DNA of 64,000 nt from Coturnix japonica. Its lineage: Eukaryota; Chordata; Aves; Galliformes; Phasianidae. Position numbers and translations under genes: made by a program. The stretch is taken from positions 14,487,799 through 14,551,798 of the forward strand of contig NC_029521.1 in assembly GCF_001577835.2 (NCBI RefSeq). The letters are read 5' to 3'. Shown here in pieces: positions 47,443 through 58,800 of the stretch. The notes below the pieces were generated by a model, which saw only the letters and a list, made by a program, of their open reading frames with translations, was not told the DNA's origin and made no database searches. Each line of letters opens with the position of its first letter. The stretch's first letter is position 1.

Positions 47443-49720
47443 AAGTAAATGAAGTAGTTCTTTTGAATTCAAGGGGATCTATGCAGTTTTATACCAGCTG
47501 ATGGAGTACTGTCTGGCTATACATACAGCTTTACAGTATAAAAGAGTCGAATACTTCCTTTCTGTGAGAGCTGAAGAATTCTTATGCTATTATATACTAC
47601 AATGCATACAGAACCTTGCTGAGTAAATGCCCAAACCTTTGTATAAACAGCATGTGCTGTTACCTCTATCTGTGAGTGCTCTGTGGGCTGGAGAGTGTGA
47701 GTTAGCAAGTGGGAATAGCATCTCGGGAATGTGGTGGGAGGTGCTGGGGATGTGGAAGCAGCGATTGTGAGTCTTTTGATTATTTTTTTAATTTGACATC
47801 AAATATGCTGGCATTGGCTGATAGTGAACTGTTCCAGTGGTACTAATTACATCTGTGGCATGAACTGCTGCATCAAGGAACTTGAGGTATCAGAATTAAG
47901 GTAGAACAGTAGATGTACAGAGGATTCCTACTGTATGACTGAATGCTGTCTATCCTGATGGCACCTGATGTACATGGTATTTGGAACTGAAATGGTGAAT
48001 GAGGAAACTGGGCTGGGTGGCAGTTTGCTTGCACACATCTGGGGAGTGCTTTATTTTCAAGTAAGCAAAGAGGCTTGAGTGGGAGAGGCTGCTGGTCACC
48101 TGCATGTTCAGTGCAGGGTTACTCCATGGTTACCCCATAGCTGATGTTACTGAAGGTGAAGTAAGGGGACGTGTGTGTTGAATTGGAGAGAAAGCAAAGG
48201 TTACAGGTAACTCTTTTCCAGACCGGTACTGTGAATAAGCATCTTCCATCAATTAAAACCAGCAATGCCTTCCTGTAACAAAGCAGTCATCAAAGAATTG
48301 TCCTTTTGCAGTGTGTGGTGAATGTGGTAAGGACCATTCTCTTGGTGCAGCCAACAACTATCATGGTTGTTTGTAGTCTTAGCATCGTGTTCATTTCACG
48401 TTAATGGTGGGTAAAGCTGATTAGCTGCTGTTTTAACTGCAGGTAACTTGTCGTTATTGGCAGGAAACATGTTTCATCTGCATAACAGTTTCATGGGAGC
48501 AGTGGGGAACATTTTCTATTAGCGTTTGTTGATGTGAAACATGTTTCTTGATGGAGTTATGTTTGGAACTGGAAGAGGATTTGATGTTTTTATTCTTTAC
48601 TCCAACTAGAAAAACTAAATCATGGACAGCCCAATAATGCTGTTTTGAGTATTACTTCAAATGTATTCAAGATCAATGTCTGTCCTGGTATTTTCAATAC
48701 ACTTGTAACTACAGAAGCTAGAATCAACCTTCTTAATGCTGCCCAAAATATATATATGCTGAATGCATATGCAAGCTGGAAGAAGAGGAAGGTAAGGGCT
48801 AGCTCCAGGGAGCCTGGTGTTTGTCTCTGCTGCACTCTTGAGCTCTGCAGGGCCTCAGAAAGGGGCTTAGGCAGGTACATGTAAGCAGTGCATGTGGAAC
48901 ATTCCTCCTCTTCTCTTATATACTAAGTGGCTGTAGTCATATGTTTGTTTGCTTCTGATAAACTAGTTTAGCAACATGTGCCATAGCTCTATGCTGTCAC
49001 AAACATGAGTTTTGAAAGTGACAGTATAGTAAAACCTGCTTTATCAAGAAAACTTTTTCTTCCTTTCTTTGCTTACTTATTTTCCTGTAAGCCCCAAGAC
49101 CTGGTGTGTGTGGATCTGGAATGAGAAGGACCCACTTGCATGGAATTAGTTTGCTTTGAGATCAGTAGGACAAGCCATACTCTCCAAATACTGAAGCCTT
49201 ATATAGGGCTGCATTGTTAATAAGAAGCCACATTTGGGCCAATGCCTTTTTAAAACATTATCTGTGTGATAACAATAATCAGTTGATGCCACCGTAGTAC
49301 CTGTTGTGCTGCAGGATCTCAGAGCTTACATACAGTCATGCAGAGTTGTGAGGACAAATGCAGTTGTGTAACTGTGTCATCAGTAGATACTGATAAGCTG
49401 TAAGAAATAGAGCTTGTGCTGACCTACAGGGTGGAAGTTGCTTAAGAGTTTGCATCAGAAATACATGACAGTTTTAGTGAGCAAGCAGAGAACAACTCCA
49501 TATTTGGTATAAATCAGAAAAAAGAATTTTAGGATGACTGTCTTCATGTTTGCACTGCAACTCAGTCATTCTAATGAAAAACACCTTTGCTTGCCCTAAG
49601 CTATAAAAAAAATTCCATAAGGACATTGCTTTACTACTTATTTGACAGAAGCAGAGCCCTGATTCTTAGCAACCCAGAAGCAGAATTGCTTTCCAGTATT
49701 CATCTATTCTTCCTAGTTCT
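47443..49720. other. Non-coding stretch, no gene recognised
   Basis: Unique AT-rich DNA with short overlapping frames. Nothing further is identified before the tRNA gene. Confidence 0.4.
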
Positions 49721-49792
49721 TCCCATATGGTCTAGCGGTTAGGATTCCTGGTTTTCACCCAGGCGGCCCGGGTTCGACTCCCGGTATGGGAA
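49721..49792 (+). tRNA. tRNA-Glu (TTC anticodon)
   Basis: A 72-nt tRNA with a complete cloverleaf. The acceptor TCCCATA (49721-49727) pairs with TATGGGA (49785-49791) and A is the discriminator. A box TGGTCTAGCGG and B box GGTTCGACTCC are present, and the T stem CCGGG/CCCGG is perfect. The anticodon loop TTTTCAC puts TTC at 49754-49756. As remembered, it differs from the common human tRNA-Glu-TTC at about one base, in the variable region. No CCA is encoded, as normal for a nuclear gene, and no intron is present. A single-copy location in a gene-poor region is ordinary for vertebrate tRNAs. Confidence 0.96.
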
Positions 49793-49801
49793 GGGTCTCC
49801 C

Positions 49802-49805
49802 TTTT
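49802..49805 (+). terminator. Pol III T-run terminator of tRNA-Glu
   Basis: A TTTT run nine bases beyond the tRNA end is the minimal Pol III stop, supporting an active gene. Confidence 0.7.
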
Positions 49806-49849
49806 CAAGGGGGGAATGGTTTTAAACTAAAAGGGGGGAGATTTATGTT

Positions 49850-50015
49850 ATTTGCTGGGGGGAAATTCTTTACTCACACGGAAGTGTGGGTACCGCATCC
49901 CTGGTGGTGTATAAGACCCTGATCTGGTAGGTGGCAGCCCTGCCAGAGGGTTTGGAACTTGGGGGGCGGGGGGGTTGTCTTTTAGGGGCCTTCCAGCCCA
50001 TTCATTCTGTGATGC
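49850..50015 (+). mobile_element. Old CR1 LINE 3' end
   Basis: GGGGGGAAATTCTTTACTCA, then GCATCCCTGGTGGTGTATAA, CCTGATCTGGTAGGTGGCAG, CCCTGCCAGAGG and CCATTCATTCTGTGATGCTA follow the CR1 3' region in order, with gaps and substitutions. It begins about 60 bases downstream of the tRNA-Glu gene and is more diverged than the CR1 at 22456. Confidence 0.8.
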
Positions 50016-51329
50016 TAAGGTTTATCTGGGGGGAGGCCTTGTGCATAAAGACCTTGCAGGTACAGAACTCAGTCCCAGAGAGCCCTGCACTGAAGTGTGA
50101 CTTCAGGATAAATAACCTATTTCTGACTTCACTAACATAATAAGGAAACACCTCCACCACATTCAGTGCTGTGAGCCTCACTTACCAGTATTTATTATTT
50201 GTATTGCCAGAATGCCAAGGCTGTGCATTACCTATGAAGGCATCAATGTGCTAGGCAACATATGAATGCAGAACAAACAAAAGATGATTTCTTGCTTCAA
50301 GGCTCTAGCAGTCTGAGGCAGAAGATTATGACCTGATCAGATGATTATAACTGACGCAGAGAAGCCAATGCATTTTCTTCTGATTGAGCTCAGTAAAAAC
50401 AAAAAGCGCAGGCTGAAGCACTGTTCCATTTGACTTATTTGGAGAGAGGAAAGAGTTAAAGAACATAACCACACAGGAAAAAACCTGAACTCCTCTTCAA
50501 ATAGTCCCAAGTGTTTGAAGGGGAAGGAGAAGGAGAAAAACAAAGCAAGGAGAATCCAAAGCTCAGACTGACTTGTTTTGCAGTCATTTTTCCAAGATGT
50601 ACTGGAGATTCTTTTATGCAATAGCACGGTGTTTGGGAATGAATATTTGTTCACTGAGATACAACTCTCCAATGACAGAGCAGTGAAATATAGGATATTT
50701 TGCTTGTTGGCAGCAGATTTCTGGCTGTCTAAGTTTTTATTAGTGCAGGTTTCTCTGTATGAGCATAGCTATTTATCTAGCAAGCAGGGCCAATAGATAG
50801 AAAGTTGAAGAGGGAGCCAAGCGTACTCCTAAGCTTTGTTGGTGTGTAAAAACCCTCCAGGGAAAATTTCTGCAGGACTGGGCCATGTGCCTGAGTTGAG
50901 GGAAATGCTGTTACATTTTTAGGTATACCATGTACTTCCACGATCCTTATTTAATGCAGCTGAGGATGTGTTGCCAGCTGCCAGGGTTGGGTTGCAGATC
51001 TTATAACTCATGAGCTGGAAGATGGAACTTTTCAGCAGAGACTGCAGCAGTCTGCTGACCTCCCATGTGTTGCTCAGCCACCACCAGCAGTGGTTAGATA
51101 GTTACCCCAGGGGGCTGCAAATTACACCAACATGTGGACTGTTAGTCTCATTGCATGGTGATGATGAATGTGTAAGAACACAAACATCCTGAGTCTATGG
51201 ATCAATAATTTGGTTGTGATTGCTGGGACTGGACCACACAGCAGAGCGTACTCTGATGGTGAGAGCCTGGCTTGAGATTAAACTGGATTCAGATCTGTGG
51301 AACCTGACCTTTAATTCATAATATATATA
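50016..51329. other. Non-coding stretch, no gene recognised
   Basis: Unique AT-rich sequence ending in an AT dinucleotide run (about 51320-51330) at the mariner insertion point. Confidence 0.4.
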
Positions 51330-51865
51330 TTGCTCCGAAGGTAATGCCTCCTATTTTTTTTTCCACCAAAATGACAATAGCTACAAAGGGCTCAATAATA
51401 CTATTTGTTAGAGCAAATTCTCAACTAGAAAACACTATTTTTCAGTGTAATTGCCGCCACTAGCTATGCATTTTTGCCACTGATGAACAAGACCTGCATG
51501 CAGTGCTAGTGAACATCTGTACCAGTGGAGGTGACCCACTGTTGCTATTCTGAAATGCACCACCCACCACCTCACTGTGCTCACATCCACTGTTTGGTCT
51601 CCATAAATGCTCAGCAAGCATTGATGAATGTCAGTGGGTGCCATTTTTTCTGCATGGAGGAATTCAGTGACATACCTTTGCTTCATACACAGTCCCATTT
51701 AAGACACCATTTATCAGACTACCCTTCTGCTGGCATATCTCACACAATAACACAATGGAATGGAATATTGGTGGGAAGGTTCAGCCTCTACTGCCATCCC
51801 ACCACCAACTTCTTCTAATGTTCTGGACCAACATAATAAAATAGGAGGCGCTGCTGTCGGAACAG
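51330..51865 (-). mobile_element. Mariner (Galluhop type) non-autonomous copy with both terminal repeats
   Basis: The left end TTGCTCCGAAGGTAATGCCT and the reverse complement of the right end, CTGTTCCGACAGCAGCGCCT, share most bases and continue CCTATT, so both terminal inverted repeats are present over about 26 bases. Minus-strand frame 51698-51435 reads KQRYVTEFLHAEKMAPTDIH...LLSIYGDQTVDVSTVRWWVVHF, the mariner helix-turn-helix domain. The catalytic domain is missing, so the 536-base element is an internally deleted derivative. The expected TA target duplication is no longer clear on the right. Confidence 0.9.
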
Positions 51866-54800
51866 CCCTCATACTTAGCACATCTGGCTAATGCTGTTGG
51901 AAGTAAATGTACCCTTTGCTAGCCAGGGAAGCAAATGGGACCAAGTTTTTTGAATATGTCATCCTAAAGAACCTTTGAAATAGACTTCTAATGGAGAACA
52001 TCAAAAACAGCCTAGAGGCATTTATAAGGAGCTCTGCTTGTTCATAAAGGAGATTCTGGGAGGAGGCATAAGGGTGTTGATAAAGAGATGCACCAATTAA
52101 CAGGGGGTGTAGGAGGAGAGGCTGATAAGAGGTGGAGCTCCTTGCCCAGAGTGGAAGATATTGGAGTCCAGCCAGCTGTGGATGTTCTTGAGAGGGAAGG
52201 CAAGCAGCTCCATTTTGCTGTGTAAAAGAAAGAGGCACTTACTACGAGAGAGATCTGTGCTGGCAGGTAGCCTGGGAAGGGCGGCTGTGCGGTCACAGGG
52301 CAGCAGGGCATGGCAAGGTTTCCAGGCCAGGGAGGAAATGGCTATAAAGCTTAGTAGTTTTGTGGACTGCTTAGTTGTAACTATGTTTCAGGTCATCTAA
52401 AGGCCCTGCTTTGTGCTGTTTTCTTTGCTCCTGTTGTAGCTCGGTATGACCTGAATATAATTTACACAGCAGAAGGACTGAAATGGTAGCCAGGCTACTA
52501 CTTAAGTCAACTGAGTAGGGTCAAAGTGATCTTAACAAGCTCTTACATAAAGGCACGTGATCAAAGTATTCAGATGGGTAGAAAAAAGGCAGAGTAGTAA
52601 GCAAGTAAACATCCAGCAGCCAAGGATGTTTTCAAACAGCTTCATCAGTTTTCAAACACAGGTTCTAGGGTGTTCAGACTGTAATCCCCAGAGCTTCTAG
52701 AGGTGGGCGAAAGCATCTTTGTTACACTCAGCTCACGGAGGCACTTCTTTCTCATGGAGTCCACTGGGGTTTACCATCACAAAAAGCAACAGCAGAACAT
52801 TGAAAATATCCCAAACTGCTTTGCAAATTATTACAGGAACCGTGTGGTAGTACAATCGTGTGTCTGGATTGTTTTAATTGATTTTCTATGCTTACCACCA
52901 GCCTCGGTCTCATTTTAAAAACATTGTAGAACATTCTTTTTCCACTGCTACAAACACAGAGCTGTTCCTGCAAGTTCAGAGGAAATTGTGGACTTTATTC
53001 TTGCTGAAGTTAATTTGCTATTAACGTTAAATATATGCATAAGATCTTTTTTTGATCAGAAATGAAAAATAAATATAGGTTTATCTGAATTTTCTGATGT
53101 GTGCATAGCACATGTATGTGGTTATTTCATAGATGATGGTGAAGACAATTGGACAAGAACAGCTTTTGGGAGACCATACCTAGTCCAATGCAGAAATCAG
53201 TTAAGGGATTCCCACTGCTACCTCCAGATGTCCAGCCCTGTCCTCCTTTTGTCACAGCGTTTGTAATCTCATTGGTGCACTACAACATGGCTGTTGGCAA
53301 GCCTCCTGCTTTCCAGTTGAAGGTAGAAGGAGGACTCCTTGGTGAAGGGGAAGAAATGAGGCAGTGGTAGGTAACTTCATTTCAGGAGGTGAGGCTTCTG
53401 CTCTTGTCAGTCCTAGTTCTGATGGTGCTGGAGGAGTTGTTCTTTATGTAGCGTTTAGAGCCCGAGCGCTGTATGCTAAGATTTGCTCAGGAACTGTCTT
53501 TAGCTTCAACCAAGTATCTGAAATGGGAATTTTCTTTTAAGGAAGCAATTGTAAGTGAGGGAATGTGAGTGTCTTCATGGGACTTCTCATCTGTGTTTAC
53601 CAGTGGCTGTTCAGGCCCATTAGTGCCGGCTGAGTCTCTGAAAATATTGGCATGGTGTTATAGTCTGTAAACTGCATTTGGTGTGTGAGAATGTAGCGGT
53701 GAGGGTGCATGACCTGCCTGTGAGCCTGGGTATGTGTGTAAGGCTTGTCGGCATGGCTGTGGAGTGTGTGGTGGCTGGAGGCCTGTATGTGTGTCAGTAG
53801 CAGCATGCAAACATGTGTGCAAACATGTAAGTGAGCAAGTGCAGATGAGCATGTTGCTATGGATGAGAACATGGCAATGAATACATGTGTGAGTGTGTTA
53901 GCATGTCCATAATTGCAGAATATATGAATAAACAAACATGAATTATTGTATATATGTTACCAGCTGGTCTTAAAGGGAGAGATCCTGTTCCAGAAACTGC
54001 TTCCACACTGTCCTGTCCATTCCTGTACATGTATTAGTTCTAAAGATGGAAAGCGCCCAGCTTGTCTTTGGCCTGGGCATCACCCCTGAGTGCACAGTTG
54101 CTATGCCAGCTCAGTGTGTTTGTGTGCTCTTGTGAGAGAGTTGGTAATTGTGAGTGCTCCCTAAGAGAATCTCTGGGGCCAAGGGATACAATAGGCAAGG
54201 GTCTAGGGTCTGAAACTGTAGACTTTAATAAAGCCACTGACAGCAAATAAGAGCCTGACATGTGAGTCACATTACTGACAACAAGGGCTGCTTTGTAGTC
54301 CCATCTGCACCCTGATCGGGTCCCGTACTGTAACTGAAAGAACAGAACAAACTGCTGCTGCCTTCAATAAATACAACAGTGCCACAAAGGCAGCCGAACA
54401 GACCAACTTTGTGTGGCTTTGCTGCAGCTGAGCTGCTTTCCTAGTTATATTCCTCGCCTCCCCCATTGGTAGAAGTGACTGATGTTGCCCTCCAAGGGTT
54501 GCTTGTGAGCCCTGAGTATGCATGTGTGGCCCCATGGAGAACACTGTAGGTAGTTCTGGATCATCTCCCTTCCCTGCCATTCTCTTTTCTCCCATCCTGC
54601 TTTGACCCAGGGACTGGGATTGCTGCAGAGCCTCTGCCCTGTGATCTCTGTCCCTTGGATCTCCTGCCCTCACCTGGGCAGCACCAAAAGTGTGGCAAAG
54701 TCCTGTGTCAGACTGTGAGCAACTGCTTCTTGAAATGTCTGAGCTTGGGATCGAAATGTTTGAGTTCCCAGAGCAGTCACCTAAAGTCCTTTCAAATCTT

Positions 54801-55577
54801 TGGTGATTGGTTACCTCCTTAGTTTAGGTGTCATCAAGAGAGATGGGTATTTGCTGTTTATTTGGCTGTCACTTAGCACAGTCAGAAGGATTTTTCCTTG
54901 GCTGTCCTCAGGGCCTTTTGCTTTTCCCTTCCTCTGGGCCTCTCCTCTTTGGCTCTGGAGACTTTCCCAGTGAAGTGTTTTTGCACGGGGATAAAAGCAC
55001 AAGTAGTGCACAGCACTGAATCTAGGGGATGTTCAGTATGCAGCCTGTACTATTTGTCCTGTGCTTCTTCTACCTGCGATTAAGCCTGTAACTGCTCCTG
55101 TTGGTCTGTGTGTCCGTGGTCTCACTGATGCTGTCTTCAGCCAAGCAGATTTCAGCCACAGTGATTTCTTCCTAAGTTACATGCTACTTTAACAGCCAGA
55201 TGAAAATCTAGCATTTACTGCAGTGAGTCTTTGACAGAATGTGTAAAAAGTGAGATGCAACAGATCTTCCTTTGAAAAGGAAATCAGATGAATCCAGCTC
55301 CTGTGCATCTTCAGAAAATCCCACATGATAGTCTTATGTGGGAGGAAAAACCCAAACCAAACAACCCTGTGACTTTGCCTCCCATTCTGTTTAAGTACTG
55401 CTTTGGGTAATATTAGGCAAAGGAAAGTGTGAACTAACAATAATGAAAGAAATAAATGAATTAAAAAGACAACTGGAAGCAATACATTGTCCAGAGATGT
55501 ACCCAGAAAATGAAGGAGGATTTGATTCATGTCATGTAGGAAGTGCCTAGATGCTTTATCTGGAGGAGCTGACAGGT
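51866..55577. other. Non-coding stretch, no gene recognised
   Basis: Unique sequence with a degenerate TG-rich zone at 53690-53930. The 133-codon minus frame at 54272-54673 has no recognisable domain. Confidence 0.4.
53690..53930. repeat. Degenerate TG-rich low-complexity zone
   Basis: Frequent TGTGTG, GTGTGC and ACATGTG words without a fixed period, including a near-duplicate CAAACATGTGTG / CAAACATGTAAG. It resembles the decayed CA/TG field at 30820-31620. Confidence 0.55.
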
Positions 55578-55860
55578 AGAATCATAGAATTGTTTGAGTG
55601 GGTAGGGGTCCTTAAAGGCCACCTGGTCCAACTCCCCTGCAATGAACAGGGCCACCTACAGCTCCATGAGGTGCTCAGAGCCACATCCAGCCTAACCTTG
55701 GATGTCCCCAGGGACAGGGTATCCAGCACATCTCCAGGCAATCTGTTCCAGTACTTCACCCATAGAGTAAACAACTTTCTCCAGTCTAAGTCTCCCCTTT
55801 CAGTCTGAAACCATTTCCCCTTGTCCTGTCTTCAAAAGAGTCTGTTCCCTTCTTTGCTAC
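55578..55860 (-). mobile_element. CR1 LINE 3' end, minus strand
   Basis: It starts with the reversed CR1 tail AGAATCATAGAATTG and continues GGCCACCTGGTCCAACTCCC, CTGCAATGAACAGGGCCACC, GGATGTCCCCAGGGACAGGG and ACCATTTCCCCTTGTCCTGT, all standard reversed CR1 3' words. Less diverged than the copies at 45800 and 49850. Only the untranslated 3' region remains. Confidence 0.95.
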
Positions 55861-58800
55861 AGAGCAACTTGTAAAGATGTTTTACAAAACTCTGAATTTC
55901 TGATAGTTTAATGTGTGGATCTTCTGCTTGAGGTTCTTGTTCTCCATTGATAGTACATAAAGGACTAAACACTACTGTTGTGAAATACCCTACACAGCTA
56001 AGAAGTGGCACCAGAATTCCTAAATCCTGTAGCAATTGTGCCTTGAACATTTTGGGGAAATGTGTGAGAGTTTAAAAACAAATTTAGAGCATCTCATGTC
56101 ACTTTTGAAAGTGAGGGCAGATTTCTCAAATTCTAGTCCAGTGCTTTGGTCACATAGCAGCTTTCCTATTTGGTGCTTGGGCTGTGACCTGGACAGGGCT
56201 AGGACAACAAGAACACTCAGGGATTGTATCTGATGGGTGGATGGGCAGAGCCTTCAGTTCTCATCCTGGTTTTAGAGGCTTCAGCTGGAGTGACATAGCT
56301 GGGTAAAGTGGGAAATTACTCTCCATCATGCAGTCTCATGCTACTGCATCTGTGCTTTCCTTGGATGTTCTTCCATCTCTTGAATAGCAGATTGAGACCT
56401 CAAGAGAAGTGTCTGATCATGGAGGTGGAAGGCTGGAGTCTTGAAAAGCATATTAAGAGGGAAGAAGCTCCACAAGAGGGATTCCCAGCTTTTGTTTTTG
56501 TTTTCTTATATGTGTATTGCTTCCATTTTAAAAAGATACAGTGTTAACATAGGAGAAATTACATAGTTGCTACACCTGGTATGAATGTGGACAGAACAAT
56601 TATGTCTGAATGTGCCTTATGGGAGTGGATACCCCAGCATTACAGCCCTGAGATGCCAAAGCTTTGTATTTAAGGAAGGAAGCTTTTCTAAAAATGGCTT
56701 TCTGCCTGTTCTGCACCAAGAAGCAGGAGAGGCAAGCTTTAAGTTCTTTCTGATGTTCTTTGAGAAAGATGGAGTTAGTCATTATTTAATCTAATGTTTT
56801 TCTTTTCTTTTTTCTTCCCTCCCCTCAAGAACTGGTTGGTTAAGTCATTTGAGCCATCACTGCAGAGAAGCATAGCTCATTGAGTGCCCCAGAAGTTTAG
56901 TTTAATGTTCCCTGATTTCTGAGTGGATTCTCAAAATGGTCTTTATTAATGACCCCTAGAAACTGAAACTGATTCTGTGTGTTCACTAGCAAAGTCTGGC
57001 AGAAGAGCTATAATAAAAAGCAGTGTAAGGCTGAGTGCAGATGTAAGGGGAAAATAATCTTAAAATCAACGAAACTCTGGAAAAGTAAAAGGTGAAAAAG
57101 TATCGGGAATGATTTTTTACACTTACCCTGATAAACCTGTAGCCTCTTTTAGTTCTCATCTTGAATACAGAAAAGAACCAGGAGTTGTGCTGGTAGCTGC
57201 TATACAAGCACGTGATATCTTGGCCTTTGTGGCCTCATTAGTGCACCAGAAAGTAGAGGAATAGAAAGGATGATCAGATTCAGGCAACTAAATTCAAAAG
57301 CATATACTAGCCTAATCCTCCCCCTCCACCTTTCCTTTCCTTTTGGTCTCCCTCCTCCTCCCCCAATGAGAAATGCTCATTTGCACAATTAAGGATTCTT
57401 TATATATAACCATATAAATGATGCCACTGGTACCTGAGATTGAAAACAGTCTGAGTGGAATGTGATAGCCAACCTCTGCTGGATCCCTACCATCTGCTGG
57501 AAACAACTGCTGCAGGCCTTGAAAGCTACAGCCTGGGTTGTTGCATTGCAGCTCCAGAACATGCAGTAACCTTGAGAACTTCTTGTTAGCACTTTTTCTT
57601 GCTCTGTGATCTTAGGTGGAGGTCCTGGCCAAATCTTGGAGGTTCGAGAAGTAAGAGACTGAGTGAAGTTGTTCCATATGGTTGAGGACCAGTCATTTTC
57701 AAGGTAGCTTACTTAGGTCTACGTGGCTTTCAAAATGGGGAAAAGAGAGCACTTCCTGGGAAAGTTTGGCCTTGAACTGCCAGCCATTAGAATCCAGGAG
57801 AATTCTGCTAGCTGAACAGGAGAACCTACCCACAATAAAGCCAATCGAAACAATTTCCCTGCTGAAAGGTGGCCTACCTGAGACAGGGCAGCCCGCACCA
57901 GCTGCACGCAACTGCTGTCAGACTTGGTCGGGTCTGTCAATTAAGGGAACACAGAGCAATCTGTGAGCACTGAAAGGGATCCCTTCAGAGCCCTCCGTGG
58001 CTGAGAGACAGGCCCATTGTCTGCAGGCATGTCTCACATAGTTTCAGGGCCCTGATAAGCAGGCATGCCATGAAAACCTGCATTATATGGTGAGCTCAGG
58101 AAAACTTTGGCTGGGGGTAGATGAAATGGGGGGTGGGAGAAAAGGTAACACTGCACCTTGGCATTGTGGGAGGTGGGGCAATGAAAGACGTCGCGTTTGG
58201 TGGTCCCCCAATATAACCTCCTTTCTCACAAACTCTTGTTGAATGATGAAGTCATCGTTTCCTAGGCTTCCCCTCCTCCCTCCTATCCTTGTCCTTTCTT
58301 CTGAAGTTCAGAAATCAACGGGGAAATTACTGCAGCACTAAGAAGATAAACAGCTTAGCCACCTTCAGCTCCAGCCTGGCCACATGTTGAAAATCCTTTT
58401 TCTGGGAATCTGGGACCACCAAGTCTGTGGTTAGGGAAGGAGAGGCTTTCAGATTTACATGTGCATTATAGGCTTCATAGAATAGGAAGGAAGATGCAGC
58501 ACCTAGGGGAAGGAATGAATGGCATTCCCTCCAGCTGCACAGCAGCATTTGCTTTCATCTTTCCCACCTTGCAGCCTGGTGTCTGGATTCCCTGATACGC
58601 GTGGGCCTGGAGTGCTTGCAAGGTAGAGGCCCAGGAGAGCTTGTGCTCTTGAATGGGCACATTCTAGTCTAGAGATGGATGCCCTTAGACTCCAGCGCTA
58701 CTGGTTTCTGCCTGAGCTTGGGAGTTCATTAAATGTTAGTGTGTGCTAAAATGTCAGCATTACAAAAGAAATGAAACTTTGAGTTGATTTCATGTTACTT

